DNA of 64,000 nt. It comes from Streptomyces jumonjinensis (GTDB lineage Bacteria; Actinomycetota; Actinomycetes; Streptomycetales; Streptomycetaceae). Of the stretch, positions 12,714 through 23,491 are shown one piece after another. The notes under the pieces are model-generated. The model was given only the letters and a program-made list of their open reading frames with translations. It had not been told where the DNA came from and did no database searches. Each line of letters begins with the position of its first letter. The stretch's first letter is position 1. Made by a program: the position numbers and the translations under genes. The stretch spans positions 1 to 64,000 of the forward strand of contig NZ_VCLA01000004.1 of NCBI RefSeq assembly GCF_009600885.1, given 5' to 3'.

Positions 12714-12742
12714 GTCCAACCGGGCGGGGCGTTCACTTGGAC
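12714..12742. promoter_or_regulatory. StrR/Bbr-type operator dyad, N17 spacing
   Basis: GTCCAA, 17 bases, TTGGAC is an exact match to the Bbr-type consensus. It lies in the 172-base gap between the leftward hpgT fusion (start 12627) and the LAL regulator stop, so it most likely activates hpgT and perhaps the dpg genes beyond it. Confidence 0.75.
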
Positions 12743-12799
12743 ATGCCCGGGCGGCGATGACATCACCGTGTTTCCTTGTCATCCTCCATTCGGGGCGCG

Positions 12800-15700
12800 T
12801 CAGCCGCCATTCGGGAAGCAGGGCAGGTCGGTGAAGGCGAGGAGTTCCGCGGGAAGATCGGAACGGCTTCTGACCTTTAGCTTGCGGTAAATCTTGGTGA
12901 GATGCTGCTCGACCGTGCTGACGGTAATGAATAGCTGGAATGCGATCTCGCGATTGGTGCAGCCGGCGACGGCGAGCGCGCCGACCCGGCGTTCGGCGTC
13001 GGTGAGCTCGGCGAGCGCCGGTCCGCCTCCGCTGTCGTCGCCCGTGCTCTCGCCGGGGGCGGCGGTGCGGTAGGGGGACGGGGGGCCGGTGCGGGCCGGT
13101 GCCGGCGGGGTGTCCCGTACGGTCGCGCGCTCCTGCTGCCGTTCGGCCGCCGGGAATCGGCCGGGGTAGGCCATCGGCGCGGGCGCGCGCTTCGCGGGGA
13201 GCGATCCGTCCGGCCCGTCGCGCGGCCCGCTCCGTCCGCTGTCCGGTCCGCCGCGTGCTCCGCGCGGGGCGCCGTTCGATCCGCCGGGTCCACCGCGTAC
13301 TCCACCGGGTCCGCCGCGTGCTCCACCAGGTCCGCCGCGTACTCCGCGCGGGAGGCCGCTGCGGTCATGGGTGTCGAGGGTCGCGTCCATATCGGCCTGG
13401 GCGCGGCCCAGTTCGAATTCGTCGCCGCAGTCGGCGAGGATCCGTATCGCCTCGGTGAGCAGCGACTGCCGGTCCGGCGCGGAGCTGATCGCGGCGAGCC
13501 GGCGAAGGGCGATCCCCCGGGCGCGGGAGCGTCCGTCGCCGAGGAGGGAGAGCTGTTCCTCCAGCAGGGTGCGTGCCCGGCCGGGCTGTCTCATGGCGAC
13601 GAGCGCGGCGACGGCGTCCTTGCGCCAGTCGGCGAGCTCCGGGGAGTCGGTTCCCCACTGCCGCATCAGATCGCCGCAGGACTGGAAGTTGGTGAGCGCG
13701 GTGTGCGGGCGTCCCATGGCCAGGTGGTAGCGGCCGAGCGCCTGGAGGTAGGGCAGGGCGAACGGCGTGTCGAACATGACGGGCGGGACGGCGGTGTTGA
13801 GGTAGGGCATGACGGCGTCGAAGTCGCGCCGTTCGGTGGCGGCGCGGACCGCGAGCGCCAGTGGCAGGCCGACGACGACTCCCCAGCCCGCGGCGGTGAC
13901 GACGTCCAGCGCGGTGTGCGCGGACTCCCCGGCGGTGACGGGATCGCCCTTGCGCAGGGAGGCCGCCGCTTTGATCGTCTCGAACATCGCGCGGCGCATC
14001 GGGACGCGCCGTGTCCAGGGCTCCGCGAGCAGCCGGTCGGACCACTGGACCGCCTCGTCGAAGCGGTGCGTCTGGATGAGGAGGACCAGCGCGAACAGCG
14101 TGGGAATGAGCGGGCTTGCGGCGTCGGCGCCGTGCAGGACCTGGTCGGCTCCCTGGGACTCGTCTCCGCCGCCGCTCAGGGTCGCCGACACGTTCAGCAG
14201 GGTGAGCAGGGAGACCGGGCGGGCGGCGGCGGTGTGCGGTAAGGGGGCGTCGCCCCCGGCTCCGGCTGCCGGGCTCTCCCGCGCCAGTCCGGGGTACATG
14301 AAGGACAGCCAGAGCCGGCCGATCTCGACGTCCACCGGCGAGGCGACCCAGGGCGGGTGCGCCGGGGCGGGTCCCGCTCCGCTCTCGATGATGCTGAGGA
14401 GCGCGTCGGCCTGGGTGAAGTCGCCCCGCCACATGAGGTGTTTGACGGGGACCATGGCGTCGGCGCCGGTCAGAACCCCGGAGCTGACAAGATGGCTCAT
14501 ATAGGGCAGATAGCGGGTGGCTTTGACGGGGTCGATGAGCCACTGGGCCTCGGCGAGCGCCGCCGCGATATGGGCTCCCTTCGCGGGGTCGTCGCAGATG
14601 CCGGACGCGTGGCGCAGATAGTCGGCGGTCCGGGGGGCGTCGCCCGCGTCGAGCGCCTCGCGGGCGGCCTCACGGAGGATCTCGACATGCCAGGAGGACT
14701 GGGTCTGGCCGTGGGTGGCCATGAGCTGTTCGGCGACTTCGCGCGCGGTCGCGCCGCTGGCGTGCAGTATCCCGGCGGCGCGTCCGTGCATGGCGTGCAG
14801 ATCGTCGGGCGAGATGTCGGCGAGTACGGCCTGGCGCGCGCTGTCATGGCGGAACCGCAGCTGGGAGAGGAGGCCCGCGGAGTTGAGGTCGGCGAGGCCG
14901 CGGCGTACGGAGGTGGCGTCGATGCCGAGGAAGTCGCCGATCAGCACGGGTGAGGCGGATTCCCCGAGCACGGCGAGGACGCGGGCGGTGGCGAGCATCG
15001 AGGGTTCGCAGCGGTGCAGACAGCGCAGAAAGGCATGGCGGAAGGATTCACCCGGTTCGGGGGCGCCGGGCGCCGTGCCATCGCGGCCGGGGCGCCGGTC
15101 CTCGGTGGGAGCGTCCTCGACCAGGGCGTTCAGCAGCAGCGGATTGCCTCCGCTGATCTCGGCCCATCGCTGGACGCGGTCGGCGGCGGGGGCGGCGCCG
15201 AATCGGCGGGTGAGCTGATCGGCGGTGCCCGAGACGGTGAGGGTGCCCAGCCGGATGCGGTGGCAGTAGGGCAGATGGAGGGTCTCGGCGTGCAGGGTCG
15301 CGAGCTCCCGCTCGTGGCAGGAGCTCTCGTTCATCACGATGAGGACGGCCGAGGTGTCGATCCTGCGGATCAGATAGCGCAGGCACTGGAGGGACGGCTC
15401 GTCCGCGAAGTGCACATCGTCGATGCCGAGGACGAGAGGGCCGCGGTCGGCGAACTCGCTGATGGACCGGCTGATGCGCTGGAGGAGTCCCAGGGGGATA
15501 CGGGGGGCTCCCTGCTGGTCGTCGGCGGACACGGTGACGTCGACCTCTTCCGCGGCGAGCGGGTCCGCGGTCATTCCCGCGGCGCGAATCGCGCTCACCA
15601 ACTGGTCGATCAGGCCGAAGAGATGAAGACGTTCGCTCGCGGACGCGGTCACCGATAGGAAGAGACCGCCATTCTCCTTCACCCGGCTGGCGAATGTCTG

Positions 15701-15826
15701 GAGCAGCGCGGTCTTTCCACAGCCGACGGAACCGTTCGCGAGGACTACCGCGCCTTTGCCGCGGACGCACCCTTCGTACAAACGGTCGAGCAGTCGCAGT
15801 TCCTCGTCTCTTTCACTGAACTTCAC
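12800..15826 (-). CDS. LAL-family LuxR transcriptional regulator
   Basis: A 1008-residue large ATP-binding LuxR regulator. Walker A is GSVGCGKTALL (about residues 32-42) and Walker B LVLGIDDVHFAD; a long TPR-like middle follows, and the C-terminal LuxR helix-turn-helix reads LTDAERRVGALAVAGCTNREI through STVEQHLTKIYRKLKVRS. A Gly/Pro/Arg-rich repeat linker at about residues 825-880 separates the sensor part from the DNA-binding end. The GTG at 15824-15826 follows GGGGGGA and starts at the conserved FSERDEEL. LAL proteins are common pathway-specific activators; its target sites are not evident. Confidence 0.92.
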   Translation of the reverse strand: MKFSERDEELRLLDRLYEGCVRGKGAVVLANGSVGCGKTALLQTFASRVKENGGLFLSVTASASERLHLFGLIDQLVSAIRAAGMTADPLAAEEVDVTVSADDQQGAPRIPLGLLQRISRSISEFADRGPLVLGIDDVHFADEPSLQCLRYLIRRIDTSAVLIVMNESSCHERELATLHAETLHLPYCHRIRLGTLTVSGTADQLTRRFGAAPAADRVQRWAEISGGNPLLLNALVEDAPTEDRRPGRDGTAPGAPEPGESFRHAFLRCLHRCEPSMLATARVLAVLGESASPVLIGDFLGIDATSVRRGLADLNSAGLLSQLRFRHDSARQAVLADISPDDLHAMHGRAAGILHASGATAREVAEQLMATHGQTQSSWHVEILREAAREALDAGDAPRTADYLRHASGICDDPAKGAHIAAALAEAQWLIDPVKATRYLPYMSHLVSSGVLTGADAMVPVKHLMWRGDFTQADALLSIIESGAGPAPAHPPWVASPVDVEIGRLWLSFMYPGLARESPAAGAGGDAPLPHTAAARPVSLLTLLNVSATLSGGGDESQGADQVLHGADAASPLIPTLFALVLLIQTHRFDEAVQWSDRLLAEPWTRRVPMRRAMFETIKAAASLRKGDPVTAGESAHTALDVVTAAGWGVVVGLPLALAVRAATERRDFDAVMPYLNTAVPPVMFDTPFALPYLQALGRYHLAMGRPHTALTNFQSCGDLMRQWGTDSPELADWRKDAVAALVAMRQPGRARTLLEEQLSLLGDGRSRARGIALRRLAAISSAPDRQSLLTEAIRILADCGDEFELGRAQADMDATLDTHDRSGLPRGVRGGPGGARGGPGGVRGGPGGSNGAPRGARGGPDSGRSGPRDGPDGSLPAKRAPAPMAYPGRFPAAERQQERATVRDTPPAPARTGPPSPYRTAAPGESTGDDSGGGPALAELTDAERRVGALAVAGCTNREIAFQLFITVSTVEQHLTKIYRKLKVRSRSDLPAELLAFTDLPCFPNGG
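13251..13352. repeat. 21-base tandem repeats inside LAL gene
   Basis: About five imperfect 21-base units (type CCGCGTACTCCACCGGGTCCG) run head to tail. On the coding strand they give seven-residue repeats of the type RGGPGGV/A. The length is a multiple of three, so the frame is kept, and copy number could vary between strains without breaking the gene. Confidence 0.8.
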
Positions 15827-16081
15827 AGATCCCCCCGTACGTTCTGTGCGCTCTCTGCGCTTCTGACCTGCAACGATCGGACTTGTGGGGGGCAGATCTG
15901 GACGTCGCCCGGACAGAAACACATCTCAGAACAGGGTACCGAGCCGAACCAGCGCATGCGGGCTCTTTTCGGCCACTCGGGAGAGGACACATCGGCGATT
16001 TTTAGACATCACTCGAATGGGTTACGCGTGGGATGAGGCGAAATACCGTGGCAGGGGAATGGAGATTCGGCCAGCTCCGCC

Positions 16082-17236
16082 TCAGGTCCGGACAGTCGGG
16101 AGTGCCGGGCCTTCTTCATATTGGTCAACATACGCACCATTTGCCCATCCAGCGTCCCATCCTTCGGCCGCCAGTCGTGCCACGGTCCGGCCGGCGGCGC
16201 GGGGCGCGACGGCGAACCGCACGGCGAGCCCTTCCCGCCCGGCGGGCCCGCACTCCTCGACGATCGCGTCCGCGGCGTCGACCCCGAGGTCCGCGACGGC
16301 GGCCAGCAGCCGGGGCAGTTCGCCGGGCCGGTCCGCGAGGGTCACCCGGATGTGCGCGCCGTGCTCCGGCACGCCGGGGCCCCGGCCCCGGATCTCGGTG
16401 AGACCGGCGATGCCCCGGTCCAGCAGATCCACCATCGCGCGCATCCCGTGCGCCCGCTCCCGGCCGTCCGGCCGGGCGAGCGCGTCCAGCGCCGCGACCA
16501 GCCGGGAGAGATCCTCGTGCAGCTCCCTCACCACCCCCGCCACGGCCGTCGCGTTGGACTGGAGGATGTCGCCCCACAGCCCCGAGTCCCCGCCCGCTAT
16601 CCGGGTGACGTCCCGCAGCCCCTGGCCGGCGAACCGGGCCACCCCCTCCGGGCCCCCGGACAGCCGTGCCGCCATCAGGCTGGCGACGAGATGCGGCACA
16701 TGCGAGGTCAGCGCGACGGCCTCGTCATGGGACGCGCTCTGGGTGACGACCGGGACCGCACCGCAGAGCGCCACCAGTTCACGGGCCCGGCGCAGCGCCG
16801 TGTCCGAGGTCAGCGGGGAGGGCGTCAGCACCCAGGGGCGGCCCTCGAACAGAGCGGCCCGGGCCGCCAGCGGGCCCGAGCGCTCCCGCCCCGCCAGCGG
16901 ATGCCCTCCGATGTAGCACGACGGATCGGGCGCCAGCCGCAGCGCCGCCCGCTCCGGCCCCGACTTCACGCTCGCCACATCCGTATAGCAGTGGGCGAGC
17001 CCGCGCCGCTGCTGCTCGGCGAGCACCGGTCCGACCTGGCTCGGCGGCACGGCGAGCACCGCCAGATCCACCGGCACGGCCGGGGCCCGCGCCCGCCCCG
17101 CGCCCAGAGCCGCCGCCGTCCGGGCGGCCACGGGGTCCCGGTCGGAGAGGAACACGGTCACTCCCCGGCGGCAGGCCGCGAGCGCGATCGATGTTCCGAT
17201 CAGTCCCGTGCCGATCACTGAAATGGCGCGGATCAA
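16082..17236 (-). CDS. pdh: Prephenate dehydrogenase
   Basis: A 384-residue protein with an N-terminal Rossmann domain (ISVIGTGLIGTSIA), the TyrA catalytic segments (DVASVKSGP, YIGGHPLAGRERSG, SASHDEAVALTSHVPH) and a C-terminal ACT-like domain (IRVTLADRPGELPRLLAAV). It oxidatively decarboxylates prephenate to 4-hydroxyphenylpyruvate, the HmaS substrate, so it is a supply enzyme for Hpg. The start is the unusual TTG at 17234-17236, preceded by GTGAGGA; the next possible GTG would cut into the Rossmann motif. It is divergent from hmaS. The ACT domain suggests that feedback control by an aromatic amino acid is possible. Confidence 0.93.
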   Translation of the reverse strand: MIRAISVIGTGLIGTSIALAACRRGVTVFLSDRDPVAARTAAALGAGRARAPAVPVDLAVLAVPPSQVGPVLAEQQRRGLAHCYTDVASVKSGPERAALRLAPDPSCYIGGHPLAGRERSGPLAARAALFEGRPWVLTPSPLTSDTALRRARELVALCGAVPVVTQSASHDEAVALTSHVPHLVASLMAARLSGGPEGVARFAGQGLRDVTRIAGGDSGLWGDILQSNATAVAGVVRELHEDLSRLVAALDALARPDGRERAHGMRAMVDLLDRGIAGLTEIRGRGPGVPEHGAHIRVTLADRPGELPRLLAAVADLGVDAADAIVEECGPAGREGLAVRFAVAPRAAGRTVARLAAEGWDAGWANGAYVDQYEEGPALPTVRT

Positions 17237-17297
17237 GATTCCTCACCCCGTTCTGAAAGCGTCGCTCATTAAGGTCGCTCAGCAAAGAGATTTATCC

Positions 17298-17333
17298 GTC
17301 TAACCGTTCACGTCCATCTGTCTGTCTAACCGT
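17298..17333. promoter_or_regulatory. Direct repeats in the pdh-hmaS divergent promoter region
   Basis: The ten-base string GTCTAACCGT occurs at 17298-17307 and again at 17324-17333, 26 bases apart, in the 188-base region between pdh and hmaS. A weak dyad TAACC...GGTTA covers the second copy. The half-site GTCTAA resembles the GTCCAA half of the StrR-type operators, so degenerate binding of the same regulator is possible, but the spacing does not fit. Confidence 0.4.
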
Positions 17334-17349
17334 GCAGACATTGGGTTAA

Positions 17350-19774
<2,425 letters not shown>

Positions 19775-19790
19775 CGCGGGGTGGGCGCCG

Positions 19791-19894
19791 GGTCCTGGGT
19801 CCCATCCCATGGGGAGGGTCCTGGGTCCCACCTCGCGGGGAAGGTCCTCGGTCCCATCCCGTGGGGAGGGTCCTGGGCCCCACCCCACGGGGGT
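19791..19894. repeat. 26-base tandem repeat, four copies
   Basis: Four head-to-tail units of 26 bases, each starting GGTCCTGGGTCCCA or a close variant, lie at 19791, 19817, 19843 and 19869, immediately downstream of hmo. Each unit contains a short palindromic core (such as CCCATGGGG), so the transcript could fold into a chain of small hairpins. Confidence 0.85.
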
Positions 19895-19957
19895 CCGGGA
19901 CTCATCTGCTGATCCACACGAGACCGACGCACGGGCCGGGTGCGTCCCGGTACGGCA

Positions 19958-19992
19958 GAGGGTCCTCCCGCCGGGTCGGCGGGAGGACCCTC
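19958..19992. terminator. Strong hairpin terminator downstream of hmaS-hmo
   Basis: A perfect 15-base stem (GAGGGTCCTCCCGCC and its complement, 19958-19972 and 19978-19992) with a five-base loop lies between the convergent hmo and StrR-like genes. It could end transcription from both sides. No T-run follows, which is common in Streptomyces. Confidence 0.8.
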
Positions 19993-20050
19993 CGTCATAT
20001 GCCGCGCACCCCAGGGTTATGGAGATGGCGTGAAGGCAAATCCACGGGAT

Positions 20051-20079
20051 GTCCAACTGTCCGCTTTTGACGCTCGGAC
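20051..20079. promoter_or_regulatory. StrR/Bbr-type dyad at the 3' end of the regulator gene
   Basis: GTCCAA, 17 bases, TCGGAC matches the operator consensus with one mismatch, and the dyad extends outward to GGATGTCC/GGACATCC. It lies between the hmo terminator and the stop of the leftward StrR-like gene, where no downstream gene start is evident. Confidence 0.55.
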
Positions 20080-20095
20080 ATCCGCTATGGAGTTC

Positions 20096-21124
20096 TCAGC
20101 CTATCTGGGCGACGTCGTCCTTGATCCGCACGGCGAACTCCGACCAGAGATCCGCGAACTGCCGGGCGAGATCGGCGACGATGTCGGTGCAGTGCGGCGG
20201 GACATTGTTGATGATCGCGTCCCATTCCTCTTTCCGGAGCGTGTGCAGGGCCAGCAGCCGCAGCAGATTGCGCCCCGTCTCGGTGAAGCGGAGCGCCGGA
20301 TCGGCCTTGAGCCGCTTCACCAGCATCGCCCGGTCGGGAGCGATGTCGGTGCGGGACCTGCCGGACCGCTGGGACGGCCCCTGCGCGACCAGCTCCGGAC
20401 GCCGGGCGAGCAGTTCCTCCGTGAAGTCCTCCCGCGCCGCCACCAGGACCGCCGGCGTCTTTCTGCGGCACTGCCGGGGCACCAGATCGTCCCCGTTGTG
20501 CAGGCGGTTGCGCACATCGCGCGCCGTCTCGGGCGAGATGCCGGCCGCCCGGGCGACCTGGCGCAGCGACAGCCCCGGGTTGGCCGCCAGCAGCTCGCCC
20601 GCGAGCATCCGGCCCGCGCTCCCGTCGAGCGGGCGGACCCTGCCGTCCTGGCCGACCCGCCGCGACTCCGGCGTCCGGCCCGGGACGGTCCGCTTGCGGA
20701 TGTCGCCCACGGTGCCCGGGGAGACCCCGGTGACCGTGGCCACCCTCCGGTCGGACCACTGCGGATGCGAGGCGATGATACGTTCGGCGGCCCGCTTGCG
20801 GTCGGCCAGAGCGAGCGGCAGACCGTGCCTGACGTTCAGCCGGACGGCGAGGACGAACGCCTCGGCCTCGTCGCCGTCGAAGAATCGGGCCTCAATCGTC
20901 TCCGCGCCGCGCAGCCTGGCCGCTTTCACCCGGTGAAAACCATCGATGACTTTCATCGTGGCCCGGTGCACGACAATGGGCGGAAGCGGGCTCTGCGCCG
21001 CCGCCAGAACATGCACATGCTCGGGACTCTCACCGGAAAGCCGCGGCGAACCCGCCGAGTTCAGTGAATCGAGTTCGACTTCCACCACGGACTGTTCTTC
21101 GATGTTCATTTCTTCGGGCACCAC
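20096..21124 (-). CDS. StrR-like pathway-specific regulator (ParB-type N-terminal domain)
   Basis: A 342-residue protein with a ParB/Srx-like segment (PPIVVHRATMKVIDGFHRVKA) followed by NVRHGLPLALADRKRAAERI and two helix-turn-helix-like stretches (RRVATVTGVSPGTVGDIRKR; LSLRQVARAAGISPETARDV). This arrangement is that of StrR, Bbr, Tei15* and Dbv4, activators of aminoglycoside and glycopeptide clusters. Four GTCCAA-N16/17-T(T/C)GGAC dyads in the window fit its expected site. The GTG at 21122-21124 has GAGGTGA upstream; an ATG five codons later is the alternative. It is the likely direct activator of mbtH-NRPS, the hydrolase and hpgT. Confidence 0.9.
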   Translation of the reverse strand: MVPEEMNIEEQSVVEVELDSLNSAGSPRLSGESPEHVHVLAAAQSPLPPIVVHRATMKVIDGFHRVKAARLRGAETIEARFFDGDEAEAFVLAVRLNVRHGLPLALADRKRAAERIIASHPQWSDRRVATVTGVSPGTVGDIRKRTVPGRTPESRRVGQDGRVRPLDGSAGRMLAGELLAANPGLSLRQVARAAGISPETARDVRNRLHNGDDLVPRQCRRKTPAVLVAAREDFTEELLARRPELVAQGPSQRSGRSRTDIAPDRAMLVKRLKADPALRFTETGRNLLRLLALHTLRKEEWDAIINNVPPHCTDIVADLARQFADLWSEFAVRIKDDVAQIG

Positions 21125-21478
21125 CCCATCACCTCAAGAACTCGGGGATGAGAGGCGGGCGGTGGTACGGCCCGTACTCGCTTCCAGAACGTGTGCTTCG
21201 CCCCCGTCATATCTGTGACACGGTGTATCGAATTTCCGAGACCAGCTCGTTGCCAATGTCCTCGAACCCCCATGGACGATTCCGAGCAGAGCATCCGGAC
21301 GGCTGCCTGAACTTCCGCCAGATGAGAAGGAAATTAACATTCGTCCTTTGCGGGTCGTAACCCCTGCGTATGCCCTGTCTGTCGACCCCTATGGCCCCCT
21401 ACCCCCCTAGGGGTGCCCCATCGTTCCCATGGGGCACCCCTCGTACCATCGGCACCATATTCGGCGACTGAAACGGAA
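21125..21478. other. Intergenic region upstream of the StrR-like gene
   Basis: 354 bases without a credible gene. The part near 21409-21441 is the terminator of the leftward DAHP synthase gene. The rest, richer in A/T near 21220-21360, should hold the promoter of the StrR-like gene. I see no full GTCCAA/TTGGAC site here, so direct autoregulation of the Bbr type is not supported. Confidence 0.5.
21409..21441. terminator. Hairpin terminator downstream of DAHP synthase gene
   Basis: A perfect 13-base stem (AGGGGTGCCCCAT and its complement) with a seven-base loop lies 38 bases beyond the stop of the leftward DAHP synthase gene. Confidence 0.8.
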
Positions 21479-22549
21479 TCAGCGCGCCCGGACCGGCGCT
21501 TTTCGGGACGCGCGCGCCCCCGCGCGCACCGGCATGGCGAGGCTGCGGCCCATGAGCGGGGAGAGAATGGTCACCGCGTCGGCGACCTCGCGCAGATCGG
21601 ACTCGATCAGCGCCTGATCGCCGTCGCAGCGCGCCGTCTTGGGCTCGGGGTGGATGTCGATGATGACCCCGTCCGCCCCCGCGGCGATCGCCGCCCGGGT
21701 GAGCGGCACCACCAGATCGCGGCGGCCTCCCGAGTGCGAGGGGTCGACGATCACGGGCAGATGCGACAGCCGCTGGACGACGGGCACCGCGCTGATGTCG
21801 AGGGTGTTGCGGGTGGCGGTCTCGAACGTCCGGATCCCCCGCTCGCAGAGCACGATGTCGAGGTTGCCGCGCTGCGCGATGTACTCGGCGGCGCTCAGCC
21901 ATTCCTCGATCGTGGCGCTGAAACCCCTCTTGAGCAGCACCGGCTTGCCCGCGCGGCCGACCGCCTGGAGCAGCGCGAAGTTCTGCATGTTACGGGCGCC
22001 CACCTGGAGCATGTCGGCGTAGGAGGCGACCATGTCGACGCTGCCGGGGTCGATGACCTCGGTCACGACCGGCAGTCCGGTCTCCTCCCGCACATCGGCG
22101 AGGATCTTCAGCCCCCGCTCGCCGAGCCCCTGGTAGGAGTAGGGAGAGGTGCGCGGTTTGAAGGCGCCGCCGCGCAGCAGGGAGGCGCCGGCCTGCTTCG
22201 CCATCAGCACGGCCGCCAGGGTCTGCTCCGGTGTCTCGACGGCGCAGGGGCCGGCGATCACGCTCAGGGTGTCCGGCCCGATGGGCACTCCGCCCACCCG
22301 GATGACGGACCGGGTGGCGTGGTGCTCCCGGCTGACGAGCTTGTACGGCGCGGAGACCCGCATCACCTGGAGCACCCCGCTACGGCTGCCCAGATTCAGC
22401 GCTTCGAAATCATTCACATCCCCGACCAGACCGACGATCGTCCGGGATACTCCACGGCTGACAAATGCCTCTCCGCCGGCCGCGCGCACCAATCCGACGA
22501 CGCCGTCTATTTCTTCCTGGGTAGCCTCGGGAACCATTACCACGACCAT
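21479..22549 (-). CDS. 3-deoxy-7-phosphoheptulonate (DAHP) synthase, type I-beta
   Basis: A 356-residue DAHP synthase of the AroA-I-beta kind: an N-terminal ferredoxin-like regulatory domain ([18 protein letters not shown]) followed by the KDO8P-synthase-like barrel ([45 protein letters not shown]). It condenses erythrose-4-phosphate and PEP, the first shikimate step. Located at the cluster edge, it most likely raises the chorismate/prephenate supply for Hpg. The ATG at 22547-22549 follows GAGGAGA. Glycopeptide clusters usually carry a type II enzyme instead, as far as I recall. Confidence 0.92.
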   Translation of the reverse strand: MVVVMVPEATQEEIDGVVGLVRAAGGEAFVSRGVSRTIVGLVGDVNDFEALNLGSRSGVLQVMRVSAPYKLVSREHHATRSVIRVGGVPIGPDTLSVIAGPCAVETPEQTLAAVLMAKQAGASLLRGGAFKPRTSPYSYQGLGERGLKILADVREETGLPVVTEVIDPGSVDMVASYADMLQVGARNMQNFALLQAVGRAGKPVLLKRGFSATIEEWLSAAEYIAQRGNLDIVLCERGIRTFETATRNTLDISAVPVVQRLSHLPVIVDPSHSGGRRDLVVPLTRAAIAAGADGVIIDIHPEPKTARCDGDQALIESDLREVADAVTILSPLMGRSLAMPVRAGARASRKAPVRAR

Positions 22550-22981
22550 GAGTTCTCCTCGATGTGGGCACTTGCCTCCGCCGTCGACGACGGTCACAGA
22601 ATTCACTGATCCGGCATGTATCCGGCCATCTGTCGTTTTCGTCATCCTAGGAGCGCCCGGCCATCGGAGTCGACCGTCCGGGGCCGCGTCCAACTGTTCT
22701 TCCGGCCATCGCCGCTGACTTTGCGGGGGTGGCGAATACCCTGTGTCCGGCGGGAGTTGTCACGGCCGGCCGGGATATCTCCCGGAATCGCGCCCTCCGT
22801 GACCGGACAGCGCTTTCCAGGGGCGTATGGTCGATGGCACACGCCGGATCCGGAGGCTTACGCGCCCGGCGTACGTATACGAAAGTTACGGAGGAGGTGA
22901 TCCACTGCGCCGGTTCATGCGGTAGATTTTGCGCGCCCTTGACCGGTATCACCTCTCGCACATACGGAGACTGGCCCCGCA
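22550..22981. other. Intergenic region between DAHP synthase and DUF350 gene
   Basis: 432 bases with the two divergent promoters and no supported gene. A lone GTCCAA half-site lies at 22689 without a TTGGAC partner. A GTG near 22900 has a good GGAGGAG site but opens a frame that merely runs across the DUF350 gene, so I do not call it. This gap is a plausible right border of the peptide cluster. Confidence 0.5.
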
Positions 22982-23404
22982 ATGACCGACATAGTCAACG
23001 GACTCGGCCGCGCGAGCGCGTACGGCGCTCTCGGACTGGTTCTTCTGATCCTCGGCATGGTCCTGATCGACCTGCTCACCCCGGGCAAGCTCGGACGGCA
23101 GATCTGGGAGGACCGCAACCGCAACGCCGCCCTGCTGCTCAGCTCCGCGCTGCTGGGCATCGGCGGGATCGTGTTCACCTCGATCTGGACCACCTACGAC
23201 GACTTCGGCAAGGGCCTCGCCTCGACGGCGGCGTTCGGTGTGCTCGGCTTGGTGATGATGGCCGTGGCGTTCCTGGTGGTGGACCTGGTCACCCCGGGCA
23301 GGCTGGGCGCGACGCTGGTGGAGCCGGAGCCGCATCCGGCGGTCTGGGTCACGGCGTCCTGCAATATCGCGGTGTCGGCGATCATCTCGGCGTCCATCGC
23401 CTGA
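22982..23404 (+). CDS. DUF350 family membrane protein
   Basis: A 140-residue protein with four predicted membrane helices, including ALGLVLLILGMVLIDLL and LGLVMMAVAFLVVDLVTPG; the motif DLLTPGKLG recurs as DLVTPGRLG, showing the internal duplication of the DUF350 (YjfL-like) family. The function is unknown; family members are inner-membrane proteins. A hairpin terminator follows, and the gene stands alone, so I regard it as outside the peptide cluster. Confidence 0.85.
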   Translation: MTDIVNGLGRASAYGALGLVLLILGMVLIDLLTPGKLGRQIWEDRNRNAALLLSSALLGIGGIVFTSIWTTYDDFGKGLASTAAFGVLGLVMMAVAFLVVDLVTPGRLGATLVEPEPHPAVWVTASCNIAVSAIISASIA

Positions 23405-23408
23405 CACC

Positions 23409-23436
23409 CCGTGACCGGGGCACGCCCCGGTCACGG
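23409..23436. terminator. Hairpin terminator between convergent genes
   Basis: A perfect 12-base stem (CCGTGACCGGGG and its complement) with loop CACG, five bases after the DUF350 stop and before the 3' end of the convergent DNA-repair gene. Confidence 0.82.
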
Positions 23437-23491
23437 AACCGGCCGGTGCTCCCCCGCCCGGTGCTCCCCGCCCGGGACGGAGCGCGCGGCG

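Noticed and set aside
22689..22694. GTCCAA half-site upstream of the DAHP synthase gene
   Set aside because: No TTGGAC partner at 16-18 bases; counted as chance.
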